Origin: Atherinomorus stipes
Taxonomy: Eukaryota > Chordata > Actinopteri > Atheriniformes > Atherinidae
NCBI GenBank assembly: GCA_023101725.1
Contig: JALJCO010003102.1
Coordinates: 62,001-126,000 of the forward strand
Direction of reading: 5' to 3'
DNA length: 64,000 bases
Under the pieces are notes generated by a model. The model made no database searches, was not told where the DNA came from, and saw nothing but the letters and a program-made list of their open reading frames with translations. Of this stretch, positions 37,375 to 48,590 are shown one piece after another. Positions within the stretch are counted from its first letter, which is position 1, and every line of letters starts with the position of its first letter. The translations under genes were made by a program, and so were the position numbers.

Positions 37375-40300
37375 TAATCTTTTTGCACTTTGATTCAACT
37401 TCTGTGATAAAATGGTTTAAATAACTATCTATTTGAGTGGCAAAGAATTTGGTTTGGTCTGTTTTTTCGCGATTAAATGAATGGAGATTAACAGGCTTAA
37501 CCTTGAGTCATGTCAATTAGGCAATTAGTCACATCTTAATTGTGTGTGCTACTTAAATTCTCAACCGCAAGATTCGACCAATTTCACACATTCCCTTTAC
37601 GACTATTGCCACTCAAGCTTAGAATATGGTCTATAATCTAGTCAGGAGCTCAGGAGGGAGCTCTCCAAAAGCTGTAATAATAACTCATAAGATGTTATTA
37701 TGAGTATTACTGCTTGGACTGTATTAATTTGGGGAAACAAAAAGCCTCTGTGTGGCATTATGGCTCAAAAAGAGAGCCGTTTATGTTCAGGTGTTAAAGA
37801 CTTTTCTCTCTCTTATACAGTAGATTGAGCCACAACAATGTGTGTGGTGTCATTGCAGGGAAACACATTTCTGTGTTTTATTGAATATTCAAAATATTCA
37901 GATTTGATTTTCACTAATAAAACTTCAATTTTTATGTTTTCCAAAATGATATTTGGACCCGTCAATGAATGCAACATTGACACAGTAAGCTACTGTTGCA
38001 TCTATTTAAAATAAGATAAAAACTGAACAGCTTTTGTTCACAAGAGTTGGTTGCGTAATAATTCACGTGATACACATTTTGTTATATTACATCATTTAAT
38101 CACACTGGTAGTAAATTTCCATGTTTCACTGGTAATCAGGCCTTTTTTAATAACTTTGTCACATGCAGTACTTACAGAGCAGTCCACAAAATAAGCATCA
38201 TGCTGCAACCCAGAAGTAATAAATAATAACGGCAATAAAATATGGATGCTGAGGAATGTGAATAAAAGAATTAACAGAAAAAAAGAGACTGAAAAGAAAA
38301 AGCCTTTGTTTTAGAGCGATTCCGACATTATTCAGAGTATTCAAAATTATGTGTTTTGCTTTTTATGTCATAACAAGAATCAGCTTGACTCTGGGCCAGG
38401 AACAGGAGAGGTGCTTCTAGCTTATTTGTGAGGCATGCAGCTGAATCTGTAGCAAATATTGACCAATGTGCATATTCCAGAGCACAGGATTTTAAGATTT
38501 GTATGGGTTTAGAGTTTAGAGGAAGACTTTGGTGAATCACGACTGTGAATAAAGACTTCTTATGTTTTACATTTGCTCATGACCAAGTCGCCTGTGTTAA
38601 GTGGATAGAATCTAAATTAAGGATAAGTTACTTCCAACAAACACAAAGCAAAGCAGATATCAAGAGGAATAGACAACAAAAGGTTGTTCCGAGCAGACAG
38701 GATCTTGTAAAATCGTCAAATGGCAGAGAAAAATGCATTATATCTGTAGCTGGATGTTGTGTCTAGTGAATGTGACATGCTCCCTCGTATGAAATGTCAC
38801 CTAGAACCCCCCTGTTTGCGCACACCATGTCTCCTCAGCCAACTGCATCGACACTCACTGCAGGACAGACATGCAAGCACCTATGGCATTTCGTCCAGCT
38901 GGCTGATGGTATCTTGTATAGTCGACTGAGCACAGCGATAGTTTTTACGTCTGCTGTATTTTTGTCACTTTGGCTTTGAACAGTTGTCACCGTTTTGAGT
39001 TCACAGTCAGAGAGTCAAGATTGCGTGATGTGTCAGAATTACGTCTGCATGAGGCGAAGTAAAAAAAAAAAATCAATTTATAGATTCATCCTCTGTCCCT
39101 TGTTTTTTCTTTCTTTCTTTTTTTTTCCTCTCTTACTTTAGTTGCCACACACCAGATGTTTCATTCAGTAGGGCATCAACTTGAATAGTGATGTAATTAT
39201 ATTCCATGAGCCATACACTGCGTGCATGATCAACAGCATAAGACCATCAGAGATGCAGATCGCCTGATAGACAGTTGAGTGCATTTGAGTGTAGTGTTAC
39301 CAGCACAATAGCAGTGGGATCACTTTGTCAAGGGGATTAAATGGATTTACGACTCTGGATTAGAATGTAACCAGCTGGGTACTTTTGTGAAAGAAATGCG
39401 AGTGTGTCGGTGTGTGTGTATGTGTGTGTGTTTGAGAGAAAGCAAGAGAGAGAGGGTGATACAGGCCTTGTTTTAATGGTCGCTGTCAGGTGATACTGCT
39501 GCTAAGGGAAAGCTTCTTTTCCTGTGACCAAACCAAATGTGGCCCCTGAAGATTGCTTAAATTTCACCTCATGAGATTTATCAACATAACTGGACATAGT
39601 TTGCATAAATGTTTGCAGCATCATCCTCTATCAAATCCCACTCAGAGATCAGCTATTTTTCAGTAAATGCATCACAATCAAAAACTTTCTGTCCCTGTTC
39701 ATCCTCTTTTTTTTCTATTTCACCCTGTAGGGATTTCAAATTATGTGAGGAAAATGTGCTCAGATAAGATTCAATAGAAGAGCGCTAAATACTGCATGCC
39801 TCTAAAGTTTTACTTAAATAGCAGGAATGATTAATAATTGCTCCTCTAAATTGAGCTTTAATGTGTTGAGAGGAAGGGAATCACTATAACAGTTATTTAA
39901 TTGCTTAAATAACCATAAATACAACCAATAAATACAAACAATTGAAATGTATATATGTATATCTTTCGTAAATTGGAGAGATCATGGATTTTTTTTTTTT
40001 CAAACAAAGTTTCAATTTATTTGGGGTTTCTTTTACATTTCTCATTTGGTCTTTTTCCAACTGCTAGCGTCATGCTTGTCTTGTCAGAGTGCTTTTTTTC
40101 AACAGCGTGCTTCTCATCATCAAAGTTTTTGTGAACAATGTGCATGTTTGTGTGCTCTTTCACAATAGGACCTCGTTTATCTCACAGCCCTGTTTTAATT
40201 GGGAAGGACTCCCCACATGTACAGACATTTCCAACAAACTAAATTAAACGGTTCTACTTCACACTGGGTACAAACAAATTTCTGTCTTGAAGGGCTTGGA

Positions 40301-41846
40301 TAAATGAGGCACTACTGTGTTTATGATTTGTATTTATTAGTATGTAATTAAACATTTTACATGAAGAGTCCACCATTAGAAAACATCTGAACATGTAAAT
40401 CTCGCTAAATTTGGTGATGAAATTGGTGTTGTCATGTTACCAAAACAGTTATGAATCGCCTTATTGTTCACAAATGATTTGGACTGGTTTGTGCATGGTG
40501 CCTGATTTGGGATGGGAACCAGTGATTATGGTAAGTTCTGGGTCAAAATAAAATCTGGGCAAGAAACTATTGAAGAGGTAGGAGTTGACTTTTTGGTGGA
40601 AACTGGGCTTCTGTGCCTATCTGGTTGCATGCTTTTGTAACCAGGTGGATTTCAGGACCAATTTTCATGTGTGTAAATATAAACAGAAAATTGCATGCTG
40701 ATGTCTCCATGATTTAGTTCATCATTGTGAAATTACTAAATAATGTAATCTCATCATTTTTTTGCTTCTTTTTTAATTTTTTTCTTTTTTTACTGTATTT
40801 TTTGTATTTTCAATTATCATTTTAATATGTAAGCACTGACTTCTAGATAGAGTTGCTAACTGACCATATTTTCCCTTTCTATAGGCAGTGCATGTGGGGC
40901 ATTACACATTCTCATTTGATTATTTTTGCATGTTTCCAGTCACATTATTTTGTCAAACCGATTTATTTCCCCCACTGGTGGCATGATGGTTATCTCACCT
41001 GTTTGTTATTACTTTACCAACATGTAATTGTTATCGCTGTCTCCTTTTTTTTTTACTGTGACAAACTCCACATAGCAGCATTTTCACTTCCACATTCCAA
41101 TTCACCTTGATTGCCAGAATTATTCTTCAGGGCGGTTTCATTTGGGAAGCAATCTCCTTGTTCACTGATCTTTGGCTTCAGTGCGATGACCGAACCACCT
41201 GAACAGATTTCCAGTAACCTGAGACCCCACTTCCTGCTCTGAAACATTAGAGGTGTTACTTTATCGCAGCCAAATCGATTTTATTTAGCCTACTTTCTCT
41301 TGCAGGGCATTTCATCACATATAGACATTTTTCATTAAAGGAAAAATAGCAGATTTTATTGAGCTTGTTAAAGCAAACAGTTGTTGATACCAAAAGTTAG
41401 GAGTCAGTCATGTTTAGAGGAAAGTCAAATGAAAAAAAAAAGATTGAATAAACTTAACAGAATAGGGTAAGCCAGCCTCAAGATGTTGTTGTTTATCCCC
41501 TCACCATTTGACGCTTTGTAATCAACACTGGTCATTAAATCATTTAACTATGATGCCAGTTTTAAGACTTGATGATGTGCTTGTTTATTTGCTGGTATAT
41601 CTTATATTCAGAATGGCTCACTCCACTCTGTCCTGTATCCCAGGTCAGTGTACGACTAAAAAAGGGGGATAGCAACAAATTGACGGTCTGTGCATAAATC
41701 AGCATTTCCTCTACAGAGGTCACAATAGTTCACTTGCATGTGATGTTTAATGCCTTGCATGGTGAGGACATGCAATGGCCAGTACTAGTCTGCATGCTGC
41801 TTAATGAATATCTTCCCTCTCTCTCTTTGCCTGTTTGTGCTTCCAG

Positions 41847-41864
41847 AAGACAACTATAACGAAG
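41847..41864 (+). CDS. nrxn1: nrxn1 SS1 alternative exon, 18 nt
   Basis: AAGACAACTATAACGAAG sits between the acceptor TTTGTGCTTCCAG and the donor GTGGGT. Joined to the phase-1 G of the first coding exon it reads E-D-N-Y-N-E and leaves a phase-1 G. Mammalian neurexin-1 has EDNNVEG-like sequence at this point of SS1. The phase 1-1 structure allows clean skipping. The GTGGGT donor is weak, fitting regulated inclusion. The insert lies in the linker between EGF-A and LNS2 and is expected to modulate partner binding. Confidence 0.9.
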
Positions 41865-44547
41865 GTGGGTATTTTTTTAATCACCAGCATTAGCTTCAGC
41901 TAATTTTATATCTGCTGTTTATCTTGGCTAAGGCCTCTCTAACAAATGCAAGCAAATGGTTTATAATGGTTATGATATCGATGTAACTGGAGTGGTAAGT
42001 GTGACTAGTCAGATTTTCACTAGTTTTTGTTGGTTCCTTTGCCTTTTCTTTTTTGTCTTGTTTTATTCTATCTGGGGGGGTTTCCAAAATGGTCGTAATT
42101 ATCACAGCCGAAGCGTAAAAACTAATAAAAAAGATTTTAATTAAAACTCACAAATCCTAAAAAAGATTTTCTGATTATGAGTTCCTGTAATTAAGTGCTT
42201 ATTTTGATTGCCTGGCAAAAGAAATCTGCTCTTTTTCTTTTTTTATTCTGAAAGTTAGTACTAATACCAGACCAAGGCACACCCAAAAGGATATCCTTAA
42301 ATAACAATCACTTTTTAATTATTAGCTGATATGAACTGCAATTACTGAAGTGTTACAGTATAAAAAACAGCCACAATATTGTAGATTTTTAGTCATCCTC
42401 ATATCTATTCATACCCTTCTATTAATAATCGGCTAAATTTATAACAGTTATTCAAATAACAAGAAACTGAAACAAAAAAAACCTAAAAAATTAGAATTCA
42501 AATCATTATTCAATTAAATGCAATATTGATTTTTAATTTTAGTTCAAAATATTTTGTTTTTAAAAAGCAAACAAAACTGTTCCAGACAAATTAGAGCACC
42601 TTGCTCCTGAACAATGGCCAAAACATCTGTCAACAGGTGCAGAAGTTTGTTACAGTGCAGAAAACACTTGATTTGCCTTAAAGTGTTGCTCAACAAAAGC
42701 TTGGCTCAAGAGCCCCATCATGCTTGGTTACTTGTTTTATTTTTTTGTTCGTTTTTACTATTTCTGTTAAACTACAATTCAAAATCCATATAATGATTTT
42801 CATAAAATTTTTATGTTTTTTCTTTTTGTTTTTTTGTTTGTTTTTTTTCTATTTCAACTTAATTCACATTTTTTCCACCTTATTTAACGTGAGGGTGCAC
42901 TAATGATAATGAATAACCTCAAGAATATTTGGATCAATAAATGTAAAGTTTTAAATCCTCTGAATCCTACGATGTTTTTCCCAGTCATTTTCCGGAGTGC
43001 AGTTTTTGTTCAGGAGCTGACTACATGTAAGAGCAGCATTTTAGAGGCTCTCGTCTGGATGCAGAGACCAAGTGTGTAGCTGATGCGTGCTTTCCAAAAA
43101 AATACTACAAGCTTGTTTTCAGGTTCTTTACTTAGGTCTTGTAGATACCAAAAAAAAAGGTGATAAAAAATAAATCAAGAACTTTAAAGTCTCTTTATGA
43201 GTGCCTAGAAATAAGCACAGTCAAAGACTAGTGTGCTCCTTGGGCTCCACTGCAAAAGAAAGGAAGAAAGGAAACTTAAGCCTCATGCACAGCCCATTAG
43301 GCCCGAACCAATCAGAAGTCGGAGCCCAGAGCAGCCTTAATTGTTTTCAACTAAGCTTGCTAACATCCAGTACTGTCAAACTACATTTTACCAACATTAT
43401 TTAAAAAACTTTGTAATAAAGGTCAGACCCCTCAGTCACTTCTACCCAACATCCTTACAAAGTGCTAGCTCATTGTTATTCACGAGGCAGGCTCCTTTGC
43501 TAGCATTTAAGGGACATTGTGTAACTTTTGGCCACTATGGGCACGAACTTCCCACAGGCCACACAACTATCGCAAAATTGAACAGTCTCTATCTGAGTTT
43601 TGGAATTATGTTTGCAGACCACTTTTATCTGTTGATTGAAAATCATCGAGCCATAAAGCAAAAGCACTCCAGGTTACATAATCCAATGAGAGACGGATCC
43701 GCTCCTGCAAAGTTACAATGTCTGGTTTTTGAGGATGGCAATCCCTCAGAGCACCAACATGCATCAAGTGCTGTATATTGACCCCAGAAATAATCTGTTA
43801 TTACTTACATTAACAATAATATAATGTAATATTTTACTAATATTTGGGTCAAAAGTTACACAGCCTCCCTTTAAGATTCCATTTAAGCTAAATCATGTGC
43901 ACTTTGTTATTGTTATTGTCCAACATAAGACTACTAATGAACTATGTTTAAAATGAAGTGTCCTTTTTAACCATTTTATGGCTAAAACATCTTCAAACAA
44001 TTTACTATGATTAGCTTACCGACTAGCTAGTGCACAGACAGAGCAAAGGCAAACATGTTGTGTTTTCCAGCTCTCAGGTGCTCAAGGTGTTCAGTTATAT
44101 TTAAAGAATAAGGACATAACCGTCATGTCAATAAAACCGTGATGTTGATGTTGCACACATCAACAGGCTGGATGCTCGTTGTTGCTTAACTCTGAATAAA
44201 TGAATGGATGCAGTTAAACTGACATGAAGAAAGTGCACCGTGATCAGAGTACTTTACGGTGCCTGCTGGGATGACTACCTTAGAGATAAAAGGTCAACTT
44301 GAATTTAAGTTTCTGAGCAATGTGTAGTAAGTTGCTGATGGTGCATTACAACCTGCTTTGGTTGACTCAATGCTCATCTGGCTAACCCTGTCTGTGCATC
44401 CTCCTCTTCCTCTCCGCCCCACTTTCCCCTGATCCCAATGCTCCTCAAGTAACAGACATCTACTGTGAAAGAGATGCCTGTATGTCAGTGTCACAGTTTC
44501 CCATGATCCCTTGTTCTCTGCTGACTGTGCTCTTGTTTTCCTTTAAG
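41865..44547 (+). other. nrxn1: nrxn1 intron within SS1
   Basis: This 2.68-kb intron contains one TTAA-bounded MITE (43511-43870) and otherwise AT-rich unique sequence. Its acceptor is TTGTTTTCCTTTAAG. Confidence 0.85.
43511..43870. repeat. TTAA-bounded MITE in SS1 intron
   Basis: TTAA occurs at 43507-43510 and 43871-43874. Inverted ends are GGGACATTGTGTAACTTTTG and CAAAAGTTACACAGCCTCCC. The GTAACTTTT core of the end is shared with the 18101-18559 element, suggesting related families. A non-recognised open frame crosses it. Confidence 0.75.
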
Positions 44548-44577
44548 GTCTGGCACACCTGATGATGGGCGACCAAG
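44548..44577 (+). CDS. nrxn1: nrxn1 SS1 alternative exon, 30 nt
   Basis: The exon reads, with its phase-1 G, G-L-A-H-L-M-M-G-D-Q and leaves a phase-1 G. GLAHLMMGDQ is identical to the neurexin-1 SS1 peptide I know from mammals, which strongly supports both the gene and the paralogue call. The acceptor is TTTCCTTTAAG and the donor GTATGG. The 30-nt length and phase 1-1 arrangement are typical of regulated neuronal exons. Confidence 0.95.
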
Positions 44578-45294
44578 GTATGGGCTCTGTTCCTTTTTCC
44601 CGCCGTTCCTCTGTTGTTCCTCTTGCTCCCATTGTGCTGGAAATACATGTGCCTCTAACTCCCATGCAGGCTTGAAGCTTCAGATATGGCTGCTGTCAGT
44701 TCACTTATTTCAAATGACCTTGTTGATTTTCTGTCTCCAAGTGACTTTTTTTTCCATGTGACACTTCTTTCACTCTCATCTGCCTTTCGACTTCACGCTC
44801 TGCTAGATAGTCATGTCATTTCTGTCTTTATAAGCTTTTTTTTTTTCCATTTAAATTATTCATGTTTACTGTACTATTTTTCTTTTTGTGGGTGGTGGTT
44901 CAAGAAAAGGGACGCTTGCATTTACATTGTTTGGATGTAATGCATGGCGGTTGAAAATAGCTTAACGACTTTTGAAACTAATCCTCGTCTGTCCTCACTT
45001 CTGTAATGCATGCCGCGAACGTCTGCACAGGCAGTCTGTTCATTCCATCGTCATCTCATCATTTGGGAGGTACCGTGTATTGCCATTGTGCAGCAGAGCA
45101 GGGATGTGAGGCATAGTTGCTCCACTCCTCATTTTCTCTCTCATATTTGCACATATTTGTAGTTAACAAGCCTCTATCCTCTGTCATTAGTCCTCTAACT
45201 CTACCATGACACTTATTGGTGTCTCCTCTCCCTTTGTTCTCCCTTTTTGTCTGGAATCTGCTTTCTTCATGGAACATTTCACCAAATCTCATAG
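44578..45294 (+). other. nrxn1: nrxn1 intron within SS1
   Basis: A 717-nt intron, unusually short for this locus, rich in pyrimidines (many TCTT, CTCT and TGTC tracts), which could bind PTB- or SRRM4-type microexon regulators. No other exon seen. Confidence 0.8.
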
Positions 45295-45306
45295 GTAAAA
45301 GTAAAG
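45295..45306 (+). CDS. nrxn1: nrxn1 SS1 microexon, 12 nt
   Basis: GTAAAAGTAAAG lies between ...CATAG and GTATTA. With the phase-1 G it reads G-K-S-K and leaves a G, matching the GKSKG at the end of the mammalian neurexin-1 SS1 insert. It is a true microexon, phase 1-1. Oddly, its own first six bases, GTAAAA, resemble a donor, so the acceptor is followed directly by a possible donor (see findings). The acceptor pyrimidine tract is modest. Confidence 0.9.
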
Positions 45307-45742
45307 GTATTACCCTTTTTTATTTCTTTGAATTCACTGAACTGTGGCAGCGTTTGTGGCATTATATACTCATGCTGAATGATGTATATAAGGTCACTGG
45401 CATTTTTTATTTAATTTCTAAACAATTGAATAAAAGGTTTCAAAGGTAGGTGCTGCGCTCGCTTTGCATTCACATTTTTTTAACTGTTTCACCAGCTCTT
45501 CTCTGCTTGATGCATGGGAATTATAAATTAGACTGATATGGGTATATGAACACAATAATAGTTCCAGTGCACCACCAGCACCCCAGGGGTAACTACTCTT
45601 TTTGTTCAAATCATGGGCTTTGAGGTTGCGGGTGAGGCTTGATCATAGTGTTGTGGGCCTCCCATCCTGGCTGTGATCCTCACCTCTTCTCCCTGTGGGG
45701 TAAGTGGACTTCTGATCTTTCCCATTTGACTCTCCTCCTCAG

Positions 45743-45790
45743 GGCAGAGAGGGGAAGCTTGGCTTCTAAGGTCCCTACTGAGCATACAAG
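45743..45790 (+). CDS. nrxn1: candidate extra nrxn1 SS1 exon, 48 nt
   Basis: It is framed by the acceptor TGACTCTCCTCCTCAG and the donor CAAG|GTAAAA. It is open only in the neurexin phase: G then QRGEAWLLRSLLSIQ then G, phase 1-1, length divisible by three. Its other two frames contain stops. It lies 436 nt after the GKSK microexon. I know no mammalian counterpart, so it may be fish-specific or a false positive. Confidence 0.4.
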
Positions 45791-46094
45791 GTAAAACTTT
45801 GATTCTTTTATGTTGATTACTGCAGTAATGCTAAATTTAGCAGGTCTTGATTAGCTTACACTCGTGTTATGTGCATCAATTGCAATGTGTGTGAATGGTT
45901 AGTTTTACAACATTCAATCAGTTTGAATGGCTAATTAGAAAAGTGGCGATTGGATTTGCACAAGTCAAACATTTCATTTCAAATCTGAAATTAGATTTTA
46001 CTTGAATTTCTTTTATATTTACAATGTAATTAGTTTTAGTTTGGAGCAAAGTTCTTCACACAGCATGTTAAATGTTTTCTCTTATGTACTTGTG

Positions 46095-46118
46095 AAGCAT
46101 CATCTTAACAGGTAAGTC
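46095..46118 (+). promoter_or_regulatory. possible recursive splice site
   Basis: CATCTTAACAG|GTAAGTC places a 3' splice-site AG directly against a consensus donor (junction at 46112/46113). This is the arrangement used for recursive splicing in long vertebrate neuronal introns. The pyrimidine tract is short, so confidence is low. Confidence 0.3.
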
Positions 46119-47758
46119 TTCAAAGTGACTTATTGATTCTGATGTTTGAGGGATTATTTTATACTGTTGTATTCGTGGTATCAGGTTATTTGTTGCTATG
46201 AGTTGACTGGCCAATTTATGGTTTTCCACATTAGTGTGTTACATGTATGATTTGTTTGCTCTCAGGTTATTACACAAACTTTGACACACCCTGCACATGA
46301 GCAAGGCAGACATTATTCTGAATGTAGCCCCACTTCTCTTAATGCATCTTTTAGTTGTTTAGAGGAGGAGCACACATAGACATACACCATTAGAGTGTGT
46401 ATTTTCCTGCTAACAAAGGCGCTCTCTCCTTGCTGCCATGACAGCACTATTTCCTTGCTAATACCCATCCCTAAAATACTCTGACATTGACATTTCAGAC
46501 CGAGTTCTACTTAAATTGTTGTATGAACAGAACTGGGTGCACGCACCATCCAGTCTGTGCACAGATAAGAAAACCATAAATTGGCCTTAAAGCTGTGTGA
46601 CATATTGGACTACATGAATATCCTTCACACACATACAAACCTGCACACACATGCTATCATATCCTTTGAGGATGTTACACCAAATTAAACTGAGTTCCTG
46701 GAGATTTACCGTAACCACATTCACAAGCTGTTTTGCATCACCTTAAGCCTACTTTGATGCTAGAATTTATACATTGTGTTTTGCACACTTGCAAAAAAAA
46801 AAAAAAAAAAAAAAGAATCCATTTCTCCATCTTCCAAGGTAAGTGGGATTTTCCATAGTCTTACCTGTGCTCATGTCTCTGAAAGCAGATGCATACAACC
46901 AGGCTTTTTATCACAAACATATTGTACTGAAAACATTTTGTTTGTTTTATTTTTCATATTAATTGGAAACTAATCACTTTAAGTTGCTTCAAAACTGCAC
47001 ATTTTTTGGTGTTAAGTTGGGATAAATGTTTTTTTTTTTTTATGTTAAAAACTATAGTTTGGCAATTCTTATCCTGCAAGTGAAAATGCCTGTGCTGCAG
47101 TACATTGGCAATTGTGTGTAAACTAATACATGAATAAAACTGGTGTGATCAGGCGATACTGGCTCAGGTTATATAACCTGCTGTATGACACATATGTTAT
47201 AGCAGTGTTTGTTATTTACACTAGCTTACAGTACAAGTCAAATAATGCAATATCAGACACCTTTCAGACACTCTTGATGCTGACTGGTGGTTTTGGTCAA
47301 TGTTATGAGGCTTCGGTTTTCACTACTGAACCAAACACCCAGCTTGGATGTGGCAGAAGGAGAGCCACAGGGAGAGATTGAGATAATGCTGATGAAGCAC
47401 AAATCTGCCATACGTGGCCCATTGCTTCTAATTTGGGCCTTGGTAAGATATCCCCTGTGTTGTACAGTGTAAAAACCTGCTCAATCCAGTAATGTACTGT
47501 GTGGTCACAAACACATATCCCCAGATGAGTCTTAAAACAGAGAGTGAGGTGAAACAAAGCCTGTATTCACTGCTTTAAGCTTGTGAGAATATTGTGTATT
47601 ATGTTAGCTTCCCCCAAGGTCCTCCAGTGTCACGTTAGCCACTTGTATGGTTTATCCTCCGTTTGATGGCTAACTCTTTGTGGATGGGCTTGGATGTGTG
47701 TAGGCTGCTCTCAGTCTGTGTACCAACAGTGAATTCCTAAACCCTTGTTCCCATTCAG

Positions 47759-47779
47759 CTCTAGAGAACAGGGCATACA
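47759..47779 (+). CDS. nrxn1: candidate nrxn1 microexon, 21 nt
   Basis: The acceptor CCCTTGTTCCCATTCAG and donor ATACA|GTAAGT enclose 21 nt. In the neurexin phase they read A-L-E-N-R-A-Y, phase 1-1, no stop. The exon would change the first residue of the next exon from a G-starting to an A-starting codon. Small AT-rich tandem duplications follow directly (47780-47835). No mammalian match is known to me. Confidence 0.35.
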
Positions 47780-47835
47780 GTAAGTCATAATACCATATAA
47801 GTCATAATACCACTGGCATAATAATACCACTGGCG
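47780..47835. repeat. short imperfect tandem repeat
   Basis: AAGTCATAATACCA is repeated in tandem, followed by ATACCACTGGC twice. It sits immediately at the donor of the candidate 21-nt exon. Confidence 0.7.
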
Positions 47836-48477
47836 CACAAATCACTTGGGTATTTAATTGCTGTCATCACAATAAACTGCCACGTGCAGCTTAGGAGAAA
47901 CTACAGTCTGTGCCGACAGGCTTACAGGTACAACTGGGCTATTTCTAAATTAGTATATTTCCTAATGTAATTGCTTTGACTTTCCTAAAGATGGAAATTG
48001 TCCCTTTTCATCGTTCTGTGCATATTCCAGGGGATTTCTGTGAAGTATGCAAGTGAATCTGTTTTCTAGTTTGTTTGTGCATGATGTGCTCTATTTTACA
48101 TGTCAAATTAAATGGGTGTTTAGAATGCAGTTTTTCTTCTTGTTTATATTGTAGAAAGCTGACACATCAGAGGCTTTTAACTGGGTGTCCCAGATTTGTA
48201 AAGACTACAAATGTCTTCAAATGGTTGCTTCTCTATCACATATCCATGAGCTGACACAGAGAGTGATTTATCAAACATGACATTTTCACAGCCATTATAG
48301 GAGTTATTATAAATATTTATGATATGAATATTAGTCATGTTCTCACACGTATAAAAACTGGCAATGGTTTGTAGGCATTAACAGTAAATGCCTTTACAGT
48401 TGATGTGTGTCATGTCTGCATGACGCAGTTTCTTTAATGAATAAAACCAAAGCTGCATTATATAGAAACTATTCCAT

Positions 48478-48590
48478 CTTTGCATCCATCCATTCATCAT
48501 TATTCTACTTTAGGGTCAGGGAAACACTCTAGACTGATCACCAGTATATTTCTGGGCCAACAGAAAAACAAACAAATGAACAAGGAAACT
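48478..48590. repeat. decayed fragment of a common fish repeat
   Basis: It starts CATCCATCCATTCATCATTA and continues with TTTAGGGTCAGGGAAACACT, TAGACTGATCACCAGTATAT and GGGCCAACAGA. These correspond to blocks of a very common teleost repeat (CCATCCATTTTCT ... GTCGCCAGTCCATCGCAGGG ... CAACACAGA). Confidence 0.45.

Larger units (their letters stand above)
22197..41846 (+). other. nrxn1: nrxn1 intron upstream of splice site 1
   Basis: This 19.65-kb intron is bounded by GTAAGA and TTTGTGCTTCCAG. It contains the repeats listed separately plus AT-rich unique sequence. Homopolymers occur at 24429-24446 (T), 28565-28587 (T) and 35698-35712 (G); (CT)n(TA)n lies at 37328-37374. Stretches around 25380-25560, 37540-37800 and 39130-39680 have a more balanced, non-repetitive texture that could mark conserved regulatory sequence, but this is only an impression. 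Confidence 0.75.

Noticed and set aside
41968..41995. Exon candidate ending at GGAGTG|GTAAGT just after the 18-nt exon
   Set aside because: With the nearest upstream AG the segment contains a stop in the neurexin phase, so it cannot join the SS1 exons.
46816..46838. 23-nt exon candidate ending at AAG|GTAAGT
   Set aside because: The preceding AG lies in a poly-A run with no pyrimidine tract, and the length would shift the frame.
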